NCBI GenBank assembly: GCA_900768075.1
Contig: CAAGBN010000074.1
Coordinates: 1-16,948 of the forward strand
Direction of reading: 5' to 3'
From: Clostridia bacterium
GTDB lineage: Bacteria > Bacillota > Clostridia > Oscillospirales > Acutalibacteraceae
Length of the DNA stretch: 16,948 nucleotides
Shown here: piece after piece, positions 1-7,773 of the stretch
How the letters are laid out: the number at the start of each line of letters is the position of its first letter
Position numbering within the stretch: the stretch's first letter is position 1
Position numbers and translations under genes: made by a program
Notes under the pieces: model-generated
Seen by the model: the letters and a program-made list of their open reading frames with translations, nothing else
Database searches by the model: none
Told to the model about the DNA's origin: nothing

Positions 1-650
1 CTGAGAAGATGCTCATAAGCCTCCTGCTCATATTTCAGACAGCACATAAGTCTGCCACAGGTGCCGCTGATTTTTGAGGTACTCAGGAAGAGACTCTGCT
101 CTTTAGCCATTTTGATTGATACGGGCTGGAATGAGCCAAGGAAGGTATTACAGCAGAAGGGTCTGCCACAGATACCGAGGCCGCCGACTTTTTTACTTTC
201 ATCTCTTACACCGATCTGACGAAGCTCAATACGTGTATGGAAGACACTTGCAAGGTCTTTTACAAGCTCACGGAAGTCAACACGGTTGTCGGATGTAAAG
301 TAGAAGAGAATCTTGCTTCTGTCAAAGGTATACTCAACATCAACGAGCTTCATATCGAGCTTATGGTGCTTGATTTTCTGAGCACAGATATCAAAAGCAG
401 CCTTTTCCTTTGATTTGTTTTCTTCTACTGTTGCAAAATCCTTTTCAGTTGCAAGTCTGAGAACAGGCTTAAGGGGAGCAGTGATTTCCTCATCGGGAAT
501 TTCTCTGTTGCCGATAGTTACCTCACCGAACTCGAGACCTCTTGCTGTTTCAACGATGACCTTGTCGCCACGTTTGAATGTTATATTTTTAGGGTCGAAA
601 TAATAATTCTTACCTACCTCTTTAAATCTGACGGAGATGACCTCTGCCAT
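1..650 (-). CDS. ricT: RicT/YaaT (PSP1-domain) protein, partial at contig edge
   Basis: The reverse strand is open from an ATG at 648-650 to the left edge, giving the first 216 residues without a stop. The protein starts MAEVISVRFKEVGK, and its second half has the cysteine-rich PSP1 signature: GICGRPFCC around residues 159-167 and TCGRLMCC around 197-204. In Bacillus subtilis the RicT (YaaT) protein works with RicA and RicF in an Fe-S-containing complex that affects mRNA processing, competence, biofilm formation and sporulation; that role is family knowledge, not seen here. The RBS is AAAGGGTG a few bases upstream of the ATG. The gene follows holB by 25 bp on the same strand, the same order as in B. 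subtilis, so it is almost certainly co-transcribed from the promoter before holB. The C-terminus is missing because the sequence ends. Codon use is like its neighbours. Confidence 0.93.
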   Translation of the reverse strand, partial: MAEVISVRFKEVGKNYYFDPKNITFKRGDKVIVETARGLEFGEVTIGNREIPDEEITAPLKPVLRLATEKDFATVEENKSKEKAAFDICAQKIKHHKLDMKLVDVEYTFDRSKILFYFTSDNRVDFRELVKDLASVFHTRIELRQIGVRDESKKVGGLGICGRPFCCNTFLGSFQPVSIKMAKEQSLFLSTSKISGTCGRLMCCLKYEQEAYEHLL

Positions 651-675
651 AGTTTATCACCCTTTCTGATTGGTG

Positions 676-1542
676 TTATTTTATAGAATAAAGTATAGAT
701 GAAAGCCTTGTAATGGCTAAGTTATGGTTAGCTGAGCTATCCACATACTCTCTGAGAGACTGAATTTCACTGAGAATCTGCATAAGCTTTTTCTGCGTCA
801 GGGTACTGCGAAGCTTGTTGCAGACATCGGCTTCACCACTGATGAGAGTTTTGCCGCCACTTGAAAGTATGAGAGCATCTCTTATAAGAGGCTGCATATT
901 TTTCAGTACAGCTGTGAAAAGAGGCTTATCCTTCTGGAAAACCGCAGTCCTTCTGAGAAACTCGAGCTCATTTTTTGTAACAAGACAAATGAGAAGCTCT
1001 TTGGCTGTTTCCTTGGCTTTTTCTGAAAGCTCACTGTTTTCTTCAGATATTTCTTCACCGAGAAAATATGCTGTTGCTCTTGATGTTATGGTATCAAGCA
1101 GTGAAGATCTGGAGGGACAGGTGAGTATAAAAGACACATGCTTTGCAGGCTCTTCAAAAATTTTCAGAAGTGCATTCTGAGCCTGAGGATTCATATTCTG
1201 ACTTTCACAGATGATGAAAACGCTTTTATCACCGTCATTGGGATAAACTTTGGCTTTAGCTTTAATACCACGGATTTCGTCAACCTTGATCATAGCACCC
1301 TTTGAATCCAGGATATGTAAATCAGGATGAGAGTCCGAGCTGCATTTTCTGCAGGCTGAACATATACCGCAGGGCTTGTCCTTATCTTTACAAAGTATAG
1401 CCTTTGCAGTTTCCTTGGCACAGGCTGAACGTATTTCCTCAGATGAGCCTTCAAATATCAGAGCGTGAGAGAGCTTGTGAGAGCTGACAGCCGATGAGAC
1501 GGCATTTTTAAATGCTGCTGTGACAGCTATATTCTCAAACAT
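676..1542 (-). CDS. holB: DNA polymerase III subunit delta' (clamp loader)
   Basis: This 288-residue protein is the delta' subunit of the clamp loader, which helps open and load the beta sliding clamp on DNA. It has the AAA+ fold order expected: an N-terminal helix-rich start (HKLSHALIFEG), a degenerate P-loop at about 31-39 (GSSEEIRSA) without the GK[ST] needed for ATP binding, a zinc-binding cluster with C51, C58, C61 and C64 (C67 is an additional cysteine), the NALLKIFEEP box at 123-132, and an SR finger (TSRAT, 153-157) where many homologues have SRC. A degenerate P-loop is normal for delta', which contributes an arginine finger and does not hydrolyse ATP itself. It is the first gene of a two-gene unit with ricT, behind its own promoter. 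In many Firmicutes tmk lies just upstream; here a divergent ferredoxin gene takes that place. Confidence 0.95.
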   Translation of the reverse strand: MFENIAVTAAFKNAVSSAVSSHKLSHALIFEGSSEEIRSACAKETAKAILCKDKDKPCGICSACRKCSSDSHPDLHILDSKGAMIKVDEIRGIKAKAKVYPNDGDKSVFIICESQNMNPQAQNALLKIFEEPAKHVSFILTCPSRSSLLDTITSRATAYFLGEEISEENSELSEKAKETAKELLICLVTKNELEFLRRTAVFQKDKPLFTAVLKNMQPLIRDALILSSGGKTLISGEADVCNKLRSTLTQKKLMQILSEIQSLREYVDSSANHNLAITRLSSILYSIK

Positions 1543-1573
1543 TACGCACCTCTCCCGAAAGTATATTCATAAC

Positions 1574-1602
1574 ATTATATAACAAAATTTCTTTTTTTAC
1601 AA
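1574..1602 (-). promoter_or_regulatory. Sigma-A-type promoter for holB-ricT
   Basis: On the minus strand, TTGTAA (1597-1602) lies 17 bp from a perfect TATAAT (1574-1579). Transcription would start about 25 bp before the holB ATG. The spacing is ideal, and the -35 matches four of six consensus positions. Confidence 0.65.
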
Positions 1603-1735
1603 GTCTTAACGATGATAATTTTCAGGAATATTCAGAAAGGAAAAATCATACTGATATATAAACTCAAATTGGAAAAAATGGTTATATTTATTGCAAAATT
1701 TTCCATAATACCCTGAATTTTTTTATAAAAACCTA

Positions 1736-1763
1736 TTGATATTTTTAATTTATGTGCTACAAT
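1736..1763 (+). promoter_or_regulatory. Promoter for ferredoxin gene
   Basis: TTGATA (1736-1741) is followed 16 bp later by an extended -10, TGCTACAAT, with TACAAT at 1758-1763. It stands in a very AT-rich divergent gap opposite the holB promoter and about 37 bp ahead of the ferredoxin start. The near-consensus boxes suit a highly expressed small gene. Confidence 0.7.
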
Positions 1764-1800
1764 GAAGATACAAAAAATGAAGAAACAGGAGGAGACTACC

Positions 1801-1971
1801 ATGGCATATGTAATTGGTGACGACTGCATGGCATGCGGCGCTTGCGCAGCAGATTGCCCTGTTGAAGCTATCAGTGAAGGCGACGGCAAGTTCGTTATCG
1901 ACGCAGACGCTTGCATCGAATGCGGTGCTTGTGCAGGCTCATGCCCCGTTGAAGCTATCAGCGAAGCATAA
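1801..1971 (+). CDS. 2[4Fe-4S] clostridial-type ferredoxin
   Basis: This 56-residue protein is a low-potential electron carrier with two [4Fe-4S] clusters. It is two near-copies of a CxxCxxCxxxCP unit: C9, C12, C15, C19-P and C38, C41, C44, C48-P, each followed by VEAIS. Such ferredoxins pass electrons among pyruvate:ferredoxin oxidoreductase, hydrogenases and radical-SAM enzymes in anaerobes. The start at 1801 is chosen because a strong AGGAGG RBS lies about 7 bp upstream; an in-frame ATG at 1762 sits inside the -10 box and would put the RBS within the coding region. The codons are strongly biased (GCA, GCT, GAA, TGC), as expected for a highly expressed gene. It is monocistronic: its own promoter, then a strong terminator. 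Which partner enzymes it serves cannot be told from this window. Confidence 0.96.
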   Translation: MAYVIGDDCMACGACAADCPVEAISEGDGKFVIDADACIECGACAGSCPVEAISEA

Positions 1972-1986
1972 TTAAAAATTGTTTTT

Positions 1987-2028
1987 CTTAAGGGAGCGAT
2001 CTTCGGATTTGCTCCCTTAAGTTTTGTC
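1987..2028 (+). terminator. Intrinsic terminator after ferredoxin
   Basis: A perfect 11-bp stem (CTTAAGGGAGC at 1987-1997, GCTCCCTTAAG at 2011-2021) with a 13-nt loop is followed by TTTTGTC. It ends one base before the -35 of the next gene, so the ferredoxin transcript is closed off just where the tmcAL promoter begins. Confidence 0.92.
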
Positions 2029-2058
2029 TTGACAAGAATAAGGGCAAAACCTTATAAT
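2029..2058 (+). promoter_or_regulatory. Consensus promoter for tmcAL
   Basis: A perfect TTGACA (2029-2034) and a perfect TATAAT (2053-2058) are separated by 18 bp. The gene start lies about 30 bp downstream of the -10. The consensus match shows that the reading frame beginning with TTG at 2029 is promoter DNA and not coding. Confidence 0.88.
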
Positions 2059-2088
2059 GTATTAAGATTGAAAGAAAGGAGCAAGCTT

Positions 2089-3249
2089 ATGATTACGGGA
2101 ATAGTCTGCGAGTATAACCCCTTCCATAACGGACATCTCTATCAGATTGAAAAGGCAAAGGCCATGGGCAGTGACAGTATAGTCTGTGTAATGTCAGGTA
2201 ATTTTGTTCAAAGAGGCGAGTGTGCTTTCCTCTCAAAGCACATAAGAGCAAAAGCTGCCGTGATGTGCGGAGCCGATGTAGTCATAGATTTGCCGACTCC
2301 CTGGGCTATGGCTTCGGCTGAAACCTTTGCAAGAGGCAGTGTCGGTCTGCTGGAGTCTTTTGGTATAGATGCACTTTCTTTCGGCTGCGAAAATGATGAC
2401 GAGGCTTTACTGAGAAGCTGTGCTGACAAATTAAAGGGTGCTGATATATCAGCTCTTATCAAAAGTTACACTGCCGAGGGAATGTCTTATCCTCAATCTG
2501 TAAGCAGAGTGCTTACAGAAACTCTCGGAGAAAACGCAGGGGAGCTTATTTCATCTCCCAACAATACTCTTGCAGTTGAGTATATAAAACAGCTTTCGGA
2601 TCATATACGTCTTTTACCTGTCAGACGACAGGGTGCAGACCATGACAGTGATACAGCAAAAGAGGGCGTCGCAAGTGCGAGCATGATAAGAAAGCTGAGC
2701 CTTAATGAAGAGGCATTTTCATTTGTACCTGAAAAGCTTGTGCCTTTATATAAAGATGCACAAACATATAGCTTGTCATATTGTGAGAGAGCAGTTTTAG
2801 CTTCGCTGAGACTTATGGAAAAAGATGAATATTCTCTTTATGTCAGCGATACCAACGGCCTTGATATGAGAATTTATGACAGCGTGCAGACTGCCACTTC
2901 TCTTGAAAATCTCTATGCTATGGCAAAGAGTAAAAACTATACTCACTCGAGGGTACGCAGAGAAGTGATGAATCTCTGGCTGAAAATCAGAAAAGACTAC
3001 TCTGAGGGCATACCGCCTTATATGAGAATTCTTGCTGTCAGCGAAAAGGGTCTTTCACTCTTGTCAAAGGCGAAAGAAAACTCAGCTCTGCCTATTATCA
3101 CAAAGTATGCTGAAGCAAAAAATCTTGAAGGTAAGGCTAAAGAAATATATGAAGCCGAATGCCGCAATACCGACCTTTTCTCACTTTGCACAGACAAAAT
3201 AAAAGAGTGCTCCATTGAAAAGAAACACTCTATTATAATAGTTAAATAA
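2089..3249 (+). CDS. tmcAL: tRNA(Met) cytidine acetate ligase (YlbM family)
   Basis: The 386-residue product belongs to the TmcAL/YlbM family, which uses ATP and acetate to make N4-acetylcytidine at the wobble position (C34) of elongator tRNA-Met. The first residues are diagnostic: MITGIVCEYNPFHNGH, with the nucleotidyltransferase HxGH motif at H13-H16, then VMSGNFVQRG at 35-43 and, further on, SPNNTLAVEYIK, all typical of the family. Length is close to B. subtilis TmcAL. The start at 2089 has an AAAGGAG RBS and leaves a normal leader after the promoter; the longer frame from 2029 runs through the promoter. The last 8 bp overlap the end of the convergent mtaB gene. I am sure of the family; the exact acetyltransfer chemistry is taken from characterised homologues. 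Confidence 0.93.
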   Translation: MITGIVCEYNPFHNGHLYQIEKAKAMGSDSIVCVMSGNFVQRGECAFLSKHIRAKAAVMCGADVVIDLPTPWAMASAETFARGSVGLLESFGIDALSFGCENDDEALLRSCADKLKGADISALIKSYTAEGMSYPQSVSRVLTETLGENAGELISSPNNTLAVEYIKQLSDHIRLLPVRRQGADHDSDTAKEGVASASMIRKLSLNEEAFSFVPEKLVPLYKDAQTYSLSYCERAVLASLRLMEKDEYSLYVSDTNGLDMRIYDSVQTATSLENLYAMAKSKNYTHSRVRREVMNLWLKIRKDYSEGIPPYMRILAVSEKGLSLLSKAKENSALPIITKYAEAKNLEGKAKEIYEAECRNTDLFSLCTDKIKECSIEKKHSIIIVK

Positions 3250-4534
3250 TTTCGCCTATAAGATAATCCTCATCGGATACATCTGTAATTTTAATATTCA
3301 CAAGACTGCCGTTTGTACCATTCGGCAGCTTTATTTTTACAGGGATATAGTTTGCCGTATGACCTGTACAGTAGCCGTCATCGGTTTGAGTCTCAATGAT
3401 AATGCTGTAGGTCTTGCCGATTTGTTCAGCGAAGAACTTTCTTCTGATGTCTTCTGCCTTTTCAATCATTATTTTACAGCGTTCTTCCTTGATTTTCTTA
3501 TCAAGATGACCCTCAAGCTTTTCAGCTCTTGTTCCCTTGCGGATGGAGTAGGGGAATACATGTACCTTTTCGAAGGCAATTTCCTGCATAAAAGCAAGGC
3601 TTGTCTGGAAGTCTTCATCGGTTTCACCTGCAAAGCCTACCATAATATCAGTTGTGAGAGTGCAGTCCTTGAAGCATTCACGAAGCTTTTTGCAAAGACG
3701 TCTGTAATCGGCAGTATCATAATGTCTGTTCATTCTCTTGAGGGTGCTGTCACAGCCACTCTGAAGTGAGATATGGAACTGAGGGCAAAGCTTCTCACAT
3801 TTTGACAGCTCCTCGATAACTTCATCTGTCAGATGGTCAGGCTCAAGTGAGCCGAGACGTACACGGAGTATACCGTCGGTATTGTTGGCAACCTTAACAG
3901 CTTCGGGGAAAGTGCATCCGATATCCGAACCGTAGGATGAAAGGTTGATACCTACAAGGACAACCTCTTTATAGCCGTTAGCGCTGATATTTTCAAGCTC
4001 AGCTTTCAGCTCATCAAGAGGCTTTGAACGTACTCTGCCACGGGCATAAGGTATAACACAGTAGGAACAGAAACGGTTACAGCCGTCCTGTATTTTGACA
4101 TAAGCTCTTGTTCTTTCTTCAAAGGCAGTGATAGTGTCACCGACGAAGCTGTCGCCTTTGAGATGCTCTTTTACTTCAAAAGCTCTTGAGCCATATTTGA
4201 TATAGTTTTCCAGAATGTTGGGTAAGTCCTTGTTGTTTTTGTTACCGAGGACAATGTCAGCTTCAAGAAGCTCCTTTGCCTTGTCAGGGTAAGCCTGGGG
4301 CATACAGCCTGTGAGGACAACAATACCATGAGGGCTTTGTCTTTTGAAACGTCTTACAGCCTGACGGGTCTTTCTGTCGGACTCTGCCGTAACAGTACAG
4401 GAGTTGACTATAACAACATCGGCATTTTCTTTTCCGTCGGTTATTTCATATCCTCTTTTTTTAAGACTTTCGCCTATTGCCTGGCTCTCATACTGATTAA
4501 CCTTACAGCCGAGAGTATAAAATTTAACTTTCAT
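3242..4534 (-). CDS. mtaB: tRNA t6A37 methylthiotransferase MtaB
   Basis: This 430-residue radical-SAM enzyme adds a methylthio group at C2 of t6A37 in ANN-decoding tRNAs, giving ms2t6A. Domains in order: an N-terminal UPF0004 domain with three cluster cysteines (C10 in TLGCKVNQYE, C46 in NSCTV, C77 in TGCMPQ); the radical-SAM CxxxCxxC at C152, C156 and C159 (DGCNRFCSYC); and a C-terminal TRAM-like RNA-binding domain. The TLGCKVNQYES start separates MtaB from MiaB and RimO. It needs two [4Fe-4S] clusters and an electron donor; the ferredoxin gene nearby is a possible donor, but that is only inference. It is transcribed from its own promoter and converges on tmcAL with an 8-bp overlap of the 3' ends. 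There is no visible terminator between the two genes. Confidence 0.95.
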   Translation of the reverse strand: MKVKFYTLGCKVNQYESQAIGESLKKRGYEITDGKENADVVIVNSCTVTAESDRKTRQAVRRFKRQSPHGIVVLTGCMPQAYPDKAKELLEADIVLGNKNNKDLPNILENYIKYGSRAFEVKEHLKGDSFVGDTITAFEERTRAYVKIQDGCNRFCSYCVIPYARGRVRSKPLDELKAELENISANGYKEVVLVGINLSSYGSDIGCTFPEAVKVANNTDGILRVRLGSLEPDHLTDEVIEELSKCEKLCPQFHISLQSGCDSTLKRMNRHYDTADYRRLCKKLRECFKDCTLTTDIMVGFAGETDEDFQTSLAFMQEIAFEKVHVFPYSIRKGTRAEKLEGHLDKKIKEERCKIMIEKAEDIRRKFFAEQIGKTYSIIIETQTDDGYCTGHTANYIPVKIKLPNGTNGSLVNIKITDVSDEDYLIGEII

Positions 4535-4564
4535 TTAAACACAATCCTATAATATAATGATGTA

Positions 4565-4593
4565 ATTATAAAGCAAAAGCTTCTATTATTCAA
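4565..4593 (-). promoter_or_regulatory. Promoter for mtaB
   Basis: On the minus strand, TTGAAT (4588-4593) is 17 bp from TATAAT (4565-4570). The start codon lies about 30 bp downstream, behind AGGATTG as RBS. The same gap must also hold the promoter of the divergent carboxypeptidase gene, but I could not find convincing boxes for that direction. Confidence 0.6.
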
Positions 4594-4660
4594 GATGTTT
4601 GTTTTAAATTACCGTGAAGATTCATAAATATCATTGTAAGAAAAATTCGAGGTGATATTT

Positions 4661-5815
4661 ATGAAAAAGCTATTTGTAACCATAGTTATGCTTTCTGTAA
4701 TGATAGGGTGTTTTTCTGTTGGTGCCGATGCCGTCAGTGAAGATGCAATTCAGATTAAGGCAAAATCAGCCGTACTTATGGATGCTTCAACGGGTGAGGT
4801 GCTTTATAGCTTTAATGAAAACGAAAAGCTATACCCTGCATCGGTGACAAAAATTATGCCTTTACTTTTGTTTATGGAAGCATTAGACAGCGGCAAAATC
4901 TCCCTTGAGGATACTGTTACTGCAAGTCCAACAGCGGCATCAAAGGGCGGCAGTCAGATATGGCTGAAAGAGGGGGAACAGATGACGGTTGACGAGCTTC
5001 TTCGGGCGACGGCAATAGCAAGTGCCAACGACGCCTGTACGGCCTTAGGTGAACACATAGCAGGCAGTGAAGTCGGCTTTGTAAAAATGATGAACGACAG
5101 AGCAAAAGAGCTTGGTATGACTAACACAAACTTTGTCAACTGTTCAGGTCTTGATGATGACACCACAGAGCATCTTACCACAGCCTATGATATAGCGCTT
5201 ATGTCAAAGGAGCTTCTTTTCCACGACAGGATAAAAACCTACACAACAGTATGGATGGACTCTCTTCGAAAGGGTGAAACCCAACTTGTCAATACCAATA
5301 AATTAGTGAGATTTTACAGTGGCACAACAGGTCTTAAAACAGGTACCACAAGCAAGGCAGGCTATTGCCTTAGTGCATCAGCCGAAAGAGACGGACTTCA
5401 TCTTATAGCTGTAGTTATGGGGGCAGAAAACAGTACCGACCGATTCGAGGGAGCAAAGGCTATGCTTGACTGGGGCTTTGCCAATTTTGAAACTGTTACA
5501 CCGCAGATAGATTCCTCTCTTTTTTCTCAGGTGGAGGTGCTCAGGGGAGTGACAGAAAGCATCAGACCTGTTATTACGGGGGTAGTACCTCTTACACTTA
5601 AGGCAGGGGAGAAATCCAAAATCAAAACCGAAATAAGCCTTAGTGAAAATGTCGAAGCTCCCATTGAAAAGAATCAGACTCTCGGTACTGTCACACTGAA
5701 AATTGATGACAAGGAAATAGCAAGATATAATCTTGTAAGTGATATTTTTGTCGAAAAGACGAATATAGGTCATATTATGGTGAGATTTTTACGTTCTCTT
5801 GCAAAAAGTGCATAA
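4661..5815 (+). CDS. Serine-type D-Ala-D-Ala carboxypeptidase (DacF/PBP5-like), secreted
   Basis: The 384-residue protein is a low-molecular-weight penicillin-binding protein (peptidase S11) that trims the terminal D-alanine from peptidoglycan pentapeptides outside the membrane. It has a signal peptide (MKK, then a hydrophobic stretch, cleaved near GADA at 21-24). The active-site set is complete: SVTK with S61 and K64, SAN at 121-123, and KTG at 226-228 (LKTGTTSKAGYC). A C-terminal beta-rich PBP5_C region follows from about residue 275. The end (MVRFLRSLAKSA) could be a short amphipathic membrane anchor. GAGGTG before the ATG at 4661 sets the start; a GTG at 4652 overlaps that RBS. DacF and DacB homologues act in sporulation or vegetative wall maturation; which applies here cannot be decided, so no symbol is given. 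It is transcribed alone, divergently from mtaB. Confidence 0.92.
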   Translation: MKKLFVTIVMLSVMIGCFSVGADAVSEDAIQIKAKSAVLMDASTGEVLYSFNENEKLYPASVTKIMPLLLFMEALDSGKISLEDTVTASPTAASKGGSQIWLKEGEQMTVDELLRATAIASANDACTALGEHIAGSEVGFVKMMNDRAKELGMTNTNFVNCSGLDDDTTEHLTTAYDIALMSKELLFHDRIKTYTTVWMDSLRKGETQLVNTNKLVRFYSGTTGLKTGTTSKAGYCLSASAERDGLHLIAVVMGAENSTDRFEGAKAMLDWGFANFETVTPQIDSSLFSQVEVLRGVTESIRPVITGVVPLTLKAGEKSKIKTEISLSENVEAPIEKNQTLGTVTLKIDDKEIARYNLVSDIFVEKTNIGHIMVRFLRSLAKSA

Positions 5816-5833
5816 TTTTTATACCTATATCAG

Positions 5834-5862
5834 TTGACAAATGGTGAAAATTATATTAAAAT
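5834..5862 (+). promoter_or_regulatory. Promoter for pgi
   Basis: A perfect TTGACA (5834-5839) and TAAAAT (5857-5862, five of six) are separated by 17 bp. The -10 ends about 38 bp before the pgi start codon. Confidence 0.72.
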
Positions 5863-5900
5863 GAACAAAATAGATAAACTAATCTCAGGAGAGAAAAACT

Positions 5901-7241
5901 ATGTCAGTGAACTTAAAAGACAAATATGTTTCAGCTTTTGTAAGTAACGATGAGATTTATTCTTATCAGGATAAAATTACAAAGGCACACAACGACTTAC
6001 ACAATAAAACAGGTGCAGGTAACGACTTCACAGGTTGGGTAGATCTTCCCGTTGACTATGACAAGGAAGAATTCGAGAGAATCAAGGTCGCTGCAGAAAA
6101 GATAAAGAAAAACAGCGATATCCTTATCGTTATCGGTATCGGTGGCTCATACCTTGGTGCAAGAGCTGTTATTGAATTTGTAAAGAGTCAGAACTACAAT
6201 GACCTTCGCAAGGGTACACCTGCTATCTATTATGCAGGTAACAGCATTTCACCCTCATACCTCAATGAGCTTATCGAAATCTGTGACGGTAAAGACTTCA
6301 GCGTTAACGTTATTTCAAAGTCAGGTACAACAACAGAGCCTGCTATAGCATTCAGAGTGTTCCGTGAACTTCTCACTGAGAAGTACGGTAAAGAGGGCGC
6401 AGCAGAAAGAATCTTTGTTACAACCGACAAGGCAAAGGGTACCCTTAAGAACCTTGCAGACGAGGAAGGCTATGAAACTTTTGTAGTACCCGATGATGTA
6501 GGCGGCAGATATTCAGTTCTCACAGCAGTAGGTCTTCTTCCTATCGCTGCTGCAGGTATCGACATCGATGAGCTTATGCAGGGTGCTGCAGATGCAAGAA
6601 GCGAGCTTATGGATACCGACATCGACAAGAACGCTTGCTATAAATATGTTGCTATCAGAAATGCTCTTTATGGTAAGGGCAAGAAGACAGAAATGTATAT
6701 CAGCTACGAGCCCTGCTTCACAATGATGAACGAATGGCTCAAGCAGCTCTTCGGCGAAAGCGAAGGCAAGGAAGGCAAGGGTCTTTTCCCCACTTCAGCA
6801 ATTTTCTCAACAGACCTTCACTCTCTTGGTCAGTATATCCAGGAAGGCGAAAGAATTATGTTTGAGACAGTTGTTACTTTCGGTGCTCCCAAGAAAGAAA
6901 TGTACATCAAGGAAGATCCCACAAATGTTGACGGTCTTAACTTCCTTGCAGGCAAGACAATGTCTTTCGTAAACGAAAAAGCATATCAGGGTACAATCCT
7001 TGCCCACAATGACGGTGGTGTTGCAAACATCGTTATCGAAAACGAGGATATGACAGCAAAATCACTTGGCTATCTCATTTATTTCTTCGAGAAGGCTTGT
7101 GCGGTTTCAGGCTATGTTTTAGGTATCAATCCCTTTGACCAGCCCGGTGTAGAAAGCTACAAGAAGAATATGTTTGCACTTTTAGGCAAACCCGGCTATG
7201 AAAATGAGAAAGAAGTACTTGAAGAAAGACTCGGAAAGTGA
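5901..7241 (+). CDS. pgi: Glucose-6-phosphate isomerase
   Basis: This 446-residue enzyme interconverts glucose-6-phosphate and fructose-6-phosphate in the cytoplasm (glycolysis and gluconeogenesis). It is of the short Firmicutes type. Visible sugar-isomerase motifs: IGIGGSYLGAR (78-88), the phosphate-binding SKSGTTTEPA (139-148), the GESEGKEGKG loop with the following FSTDLHSLGQ, and the C-terminal PGI signature GVESYKKNMFALLGK from residue 416. The RBS is AGGAGAG. Codon use is strongly biased towards GGT, GAA and AAG, consistent with high expression. The gene has a near-consensus promoter of its own. Its 3' end doubles as the promoter of the next gene, and I see no terminator directly after it, so some readthrough into that gene is likely. 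Confidence 0.97.
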   Translation: MSVNLKDKYVSAFVSNDEIYSYQDKITKAHNDLHNKTGAGNDFTGWVDLPVDYDKEEFERIKVAAEKIKKNSDILIVIGIGGSYLGARAVIEFVKSQNYNDLRKGTPAIYYAGNSISPSYLNELIEICDGKDFSVNVISKSGTTTEPAIAFRVFRELLTEKYGKEGAAERIFVTTDKAKGTLKNLADEEGYETFVVPDDVGGRYSVLTAVGLLPIAAAGIDIDELMQGAADARSELMDTDIDKNACYKYVAIRNALYGKGKKTEMYISYEPCFTMMNEWLKQLFGESEGKEGKGLFPTSAIFSTDLHSLGQYIQEGERIMFETVVTFGAPKKEMYIKEDPTNVDGLNFLAGKTMSFVNEKAYQGTILAHNDGGVANIVIENEDMTAKSLGYLIYFFEKACAVSGYVLGINPFDQPGVESYKKNMFALLGKPGYENEKEVLEERLGK

Positions 7242-7247
7242 TATAAT
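7219..7247 (+). promoter_or_regulatory. Promoter inside the 3' end of pgi, for the P-loop protein gene
   Basis: TTGAAG (7219-7224) lies 17 bp from TATAAT (7242-7247), preceded by an extended TG. The pgi stop codon TGA (7239-7241) is itself the TGn of the extended -10. The product would have a leader of about 60 nt before the start at 7315. Confidence 0.6.
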
Positions 7248-7314
7248 AAAGTTGTAATTGAATAGCAGAAGCCAAAAGCGACTGCGAAGCAATAAATAAA
7301 AGGAGGAATTATAA

Positions 7315-7734
7315 ATGATTTCTATTATTTTAGGACACAAAGGTTCAGGTAAAACTAAGCGCTTGATTTCTTGCGTAAACCAGGCTGTTGAAAGTTCAAA
7401 GGGTAACGTGGTTTGTGTGGAGAAAGAAACCAAGTTAACATATGACGTAAACTATCAGGCAAGACTTATTGCTACTGACGATTACGAGATTAAGGGTTAT
7501 GCATCATTCTTCGGTTTCCTTGCAGGCGTATGCGCAGGCAACCATGACATCACAGATGTACTTGTAGATGCTACACTTCGTATCGGTGGCAGAAACTACG
7601 AAGCACTTGCTGAATTCCTTGAGAAGATTTACGAGCTTTCATCAGCACACGAAAAGAACTTCGTATTCACAATCTCAGCTGATAAAGATGAGCTTCCTGC
7701 AGCAATCTTCAATTTCTGCACAGTCCTTGAATAA
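7315..7734 (+). CDS. Small P-loop NTPase-like protein, function unknown
   Basis: I recognise the P-loop fold but not the family. The 139-residue protein begins MISIILGHKGSGKT, a Walker A motif at residues 7-14 right at the N-terminus. A hydrophobic strand ending in VLVDA (D85) is a candidate Walker B, and FVFTISADKDELP near 117-128 resembles a sensor strand. There is no signal peptide or membrane segment. The size allows only one minimal RecA-like core. A very strong RBS (AGGAGG, 7301-7306) and codon bias like that of pgi suggest high expression. It has its own promoter overlapping pgi and a hairpin terminator behind it, so it can be made alone. Thymidine kinase was considered, but the lasso and zinc-site motifs are absent. 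Confidence 0.85.
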   Translation: MISIILGHKGSGKTKRLISCVNQAVESSKGNVVCVEKETKLTYDVNYQARLIATDDYEIKGYASFFGFLAGVCAGNHDITDVLVDATLRIGGRNYEALAEFLEKIYELSSAHEKNFVFTISADKDELPAAIFNFCTVLE

Positions 7735-7744
7735 AAACAAACCA

Positions 7745-7773
7745 AAAGCTGTCGCAAATGCGGCAGCTTTGTT
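7745..7773 (+). terminator. Hairpin terminator after P-loop protein gene
   Basis: An 11-bp stem with one G-U pair (AAAGCTGTCGC at 7745-7755, GCGGCAGCTTT at 7760-7770) has a 4-nt AAAT loop. The T-rich stretch is short and lies mostly within the stem (TTTGTTAC), so termination may be partial. Confidence 0.65.

Noticed and set aside
815..1180. Plus-strand frame opposite holB
   Set aside because: It is a shadow of holB, with no RBS and no protein-like features.
2029..2088. Upstream extension of tmcAL from a TTG at 2029
   Set aside because: The TTG is part of a perfect TTGACA -35 box and the extension covers the promoter; the ATG at 2089 has the RBS and the family N-terminus.
4595..4660. Promoter for the D,D-carboxypeptidase gene
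   Set aside because: TTGTTT near 4599 with CATAAA at about 18 bp is too weak, and a sporulation-sigma promoter could not be supported.
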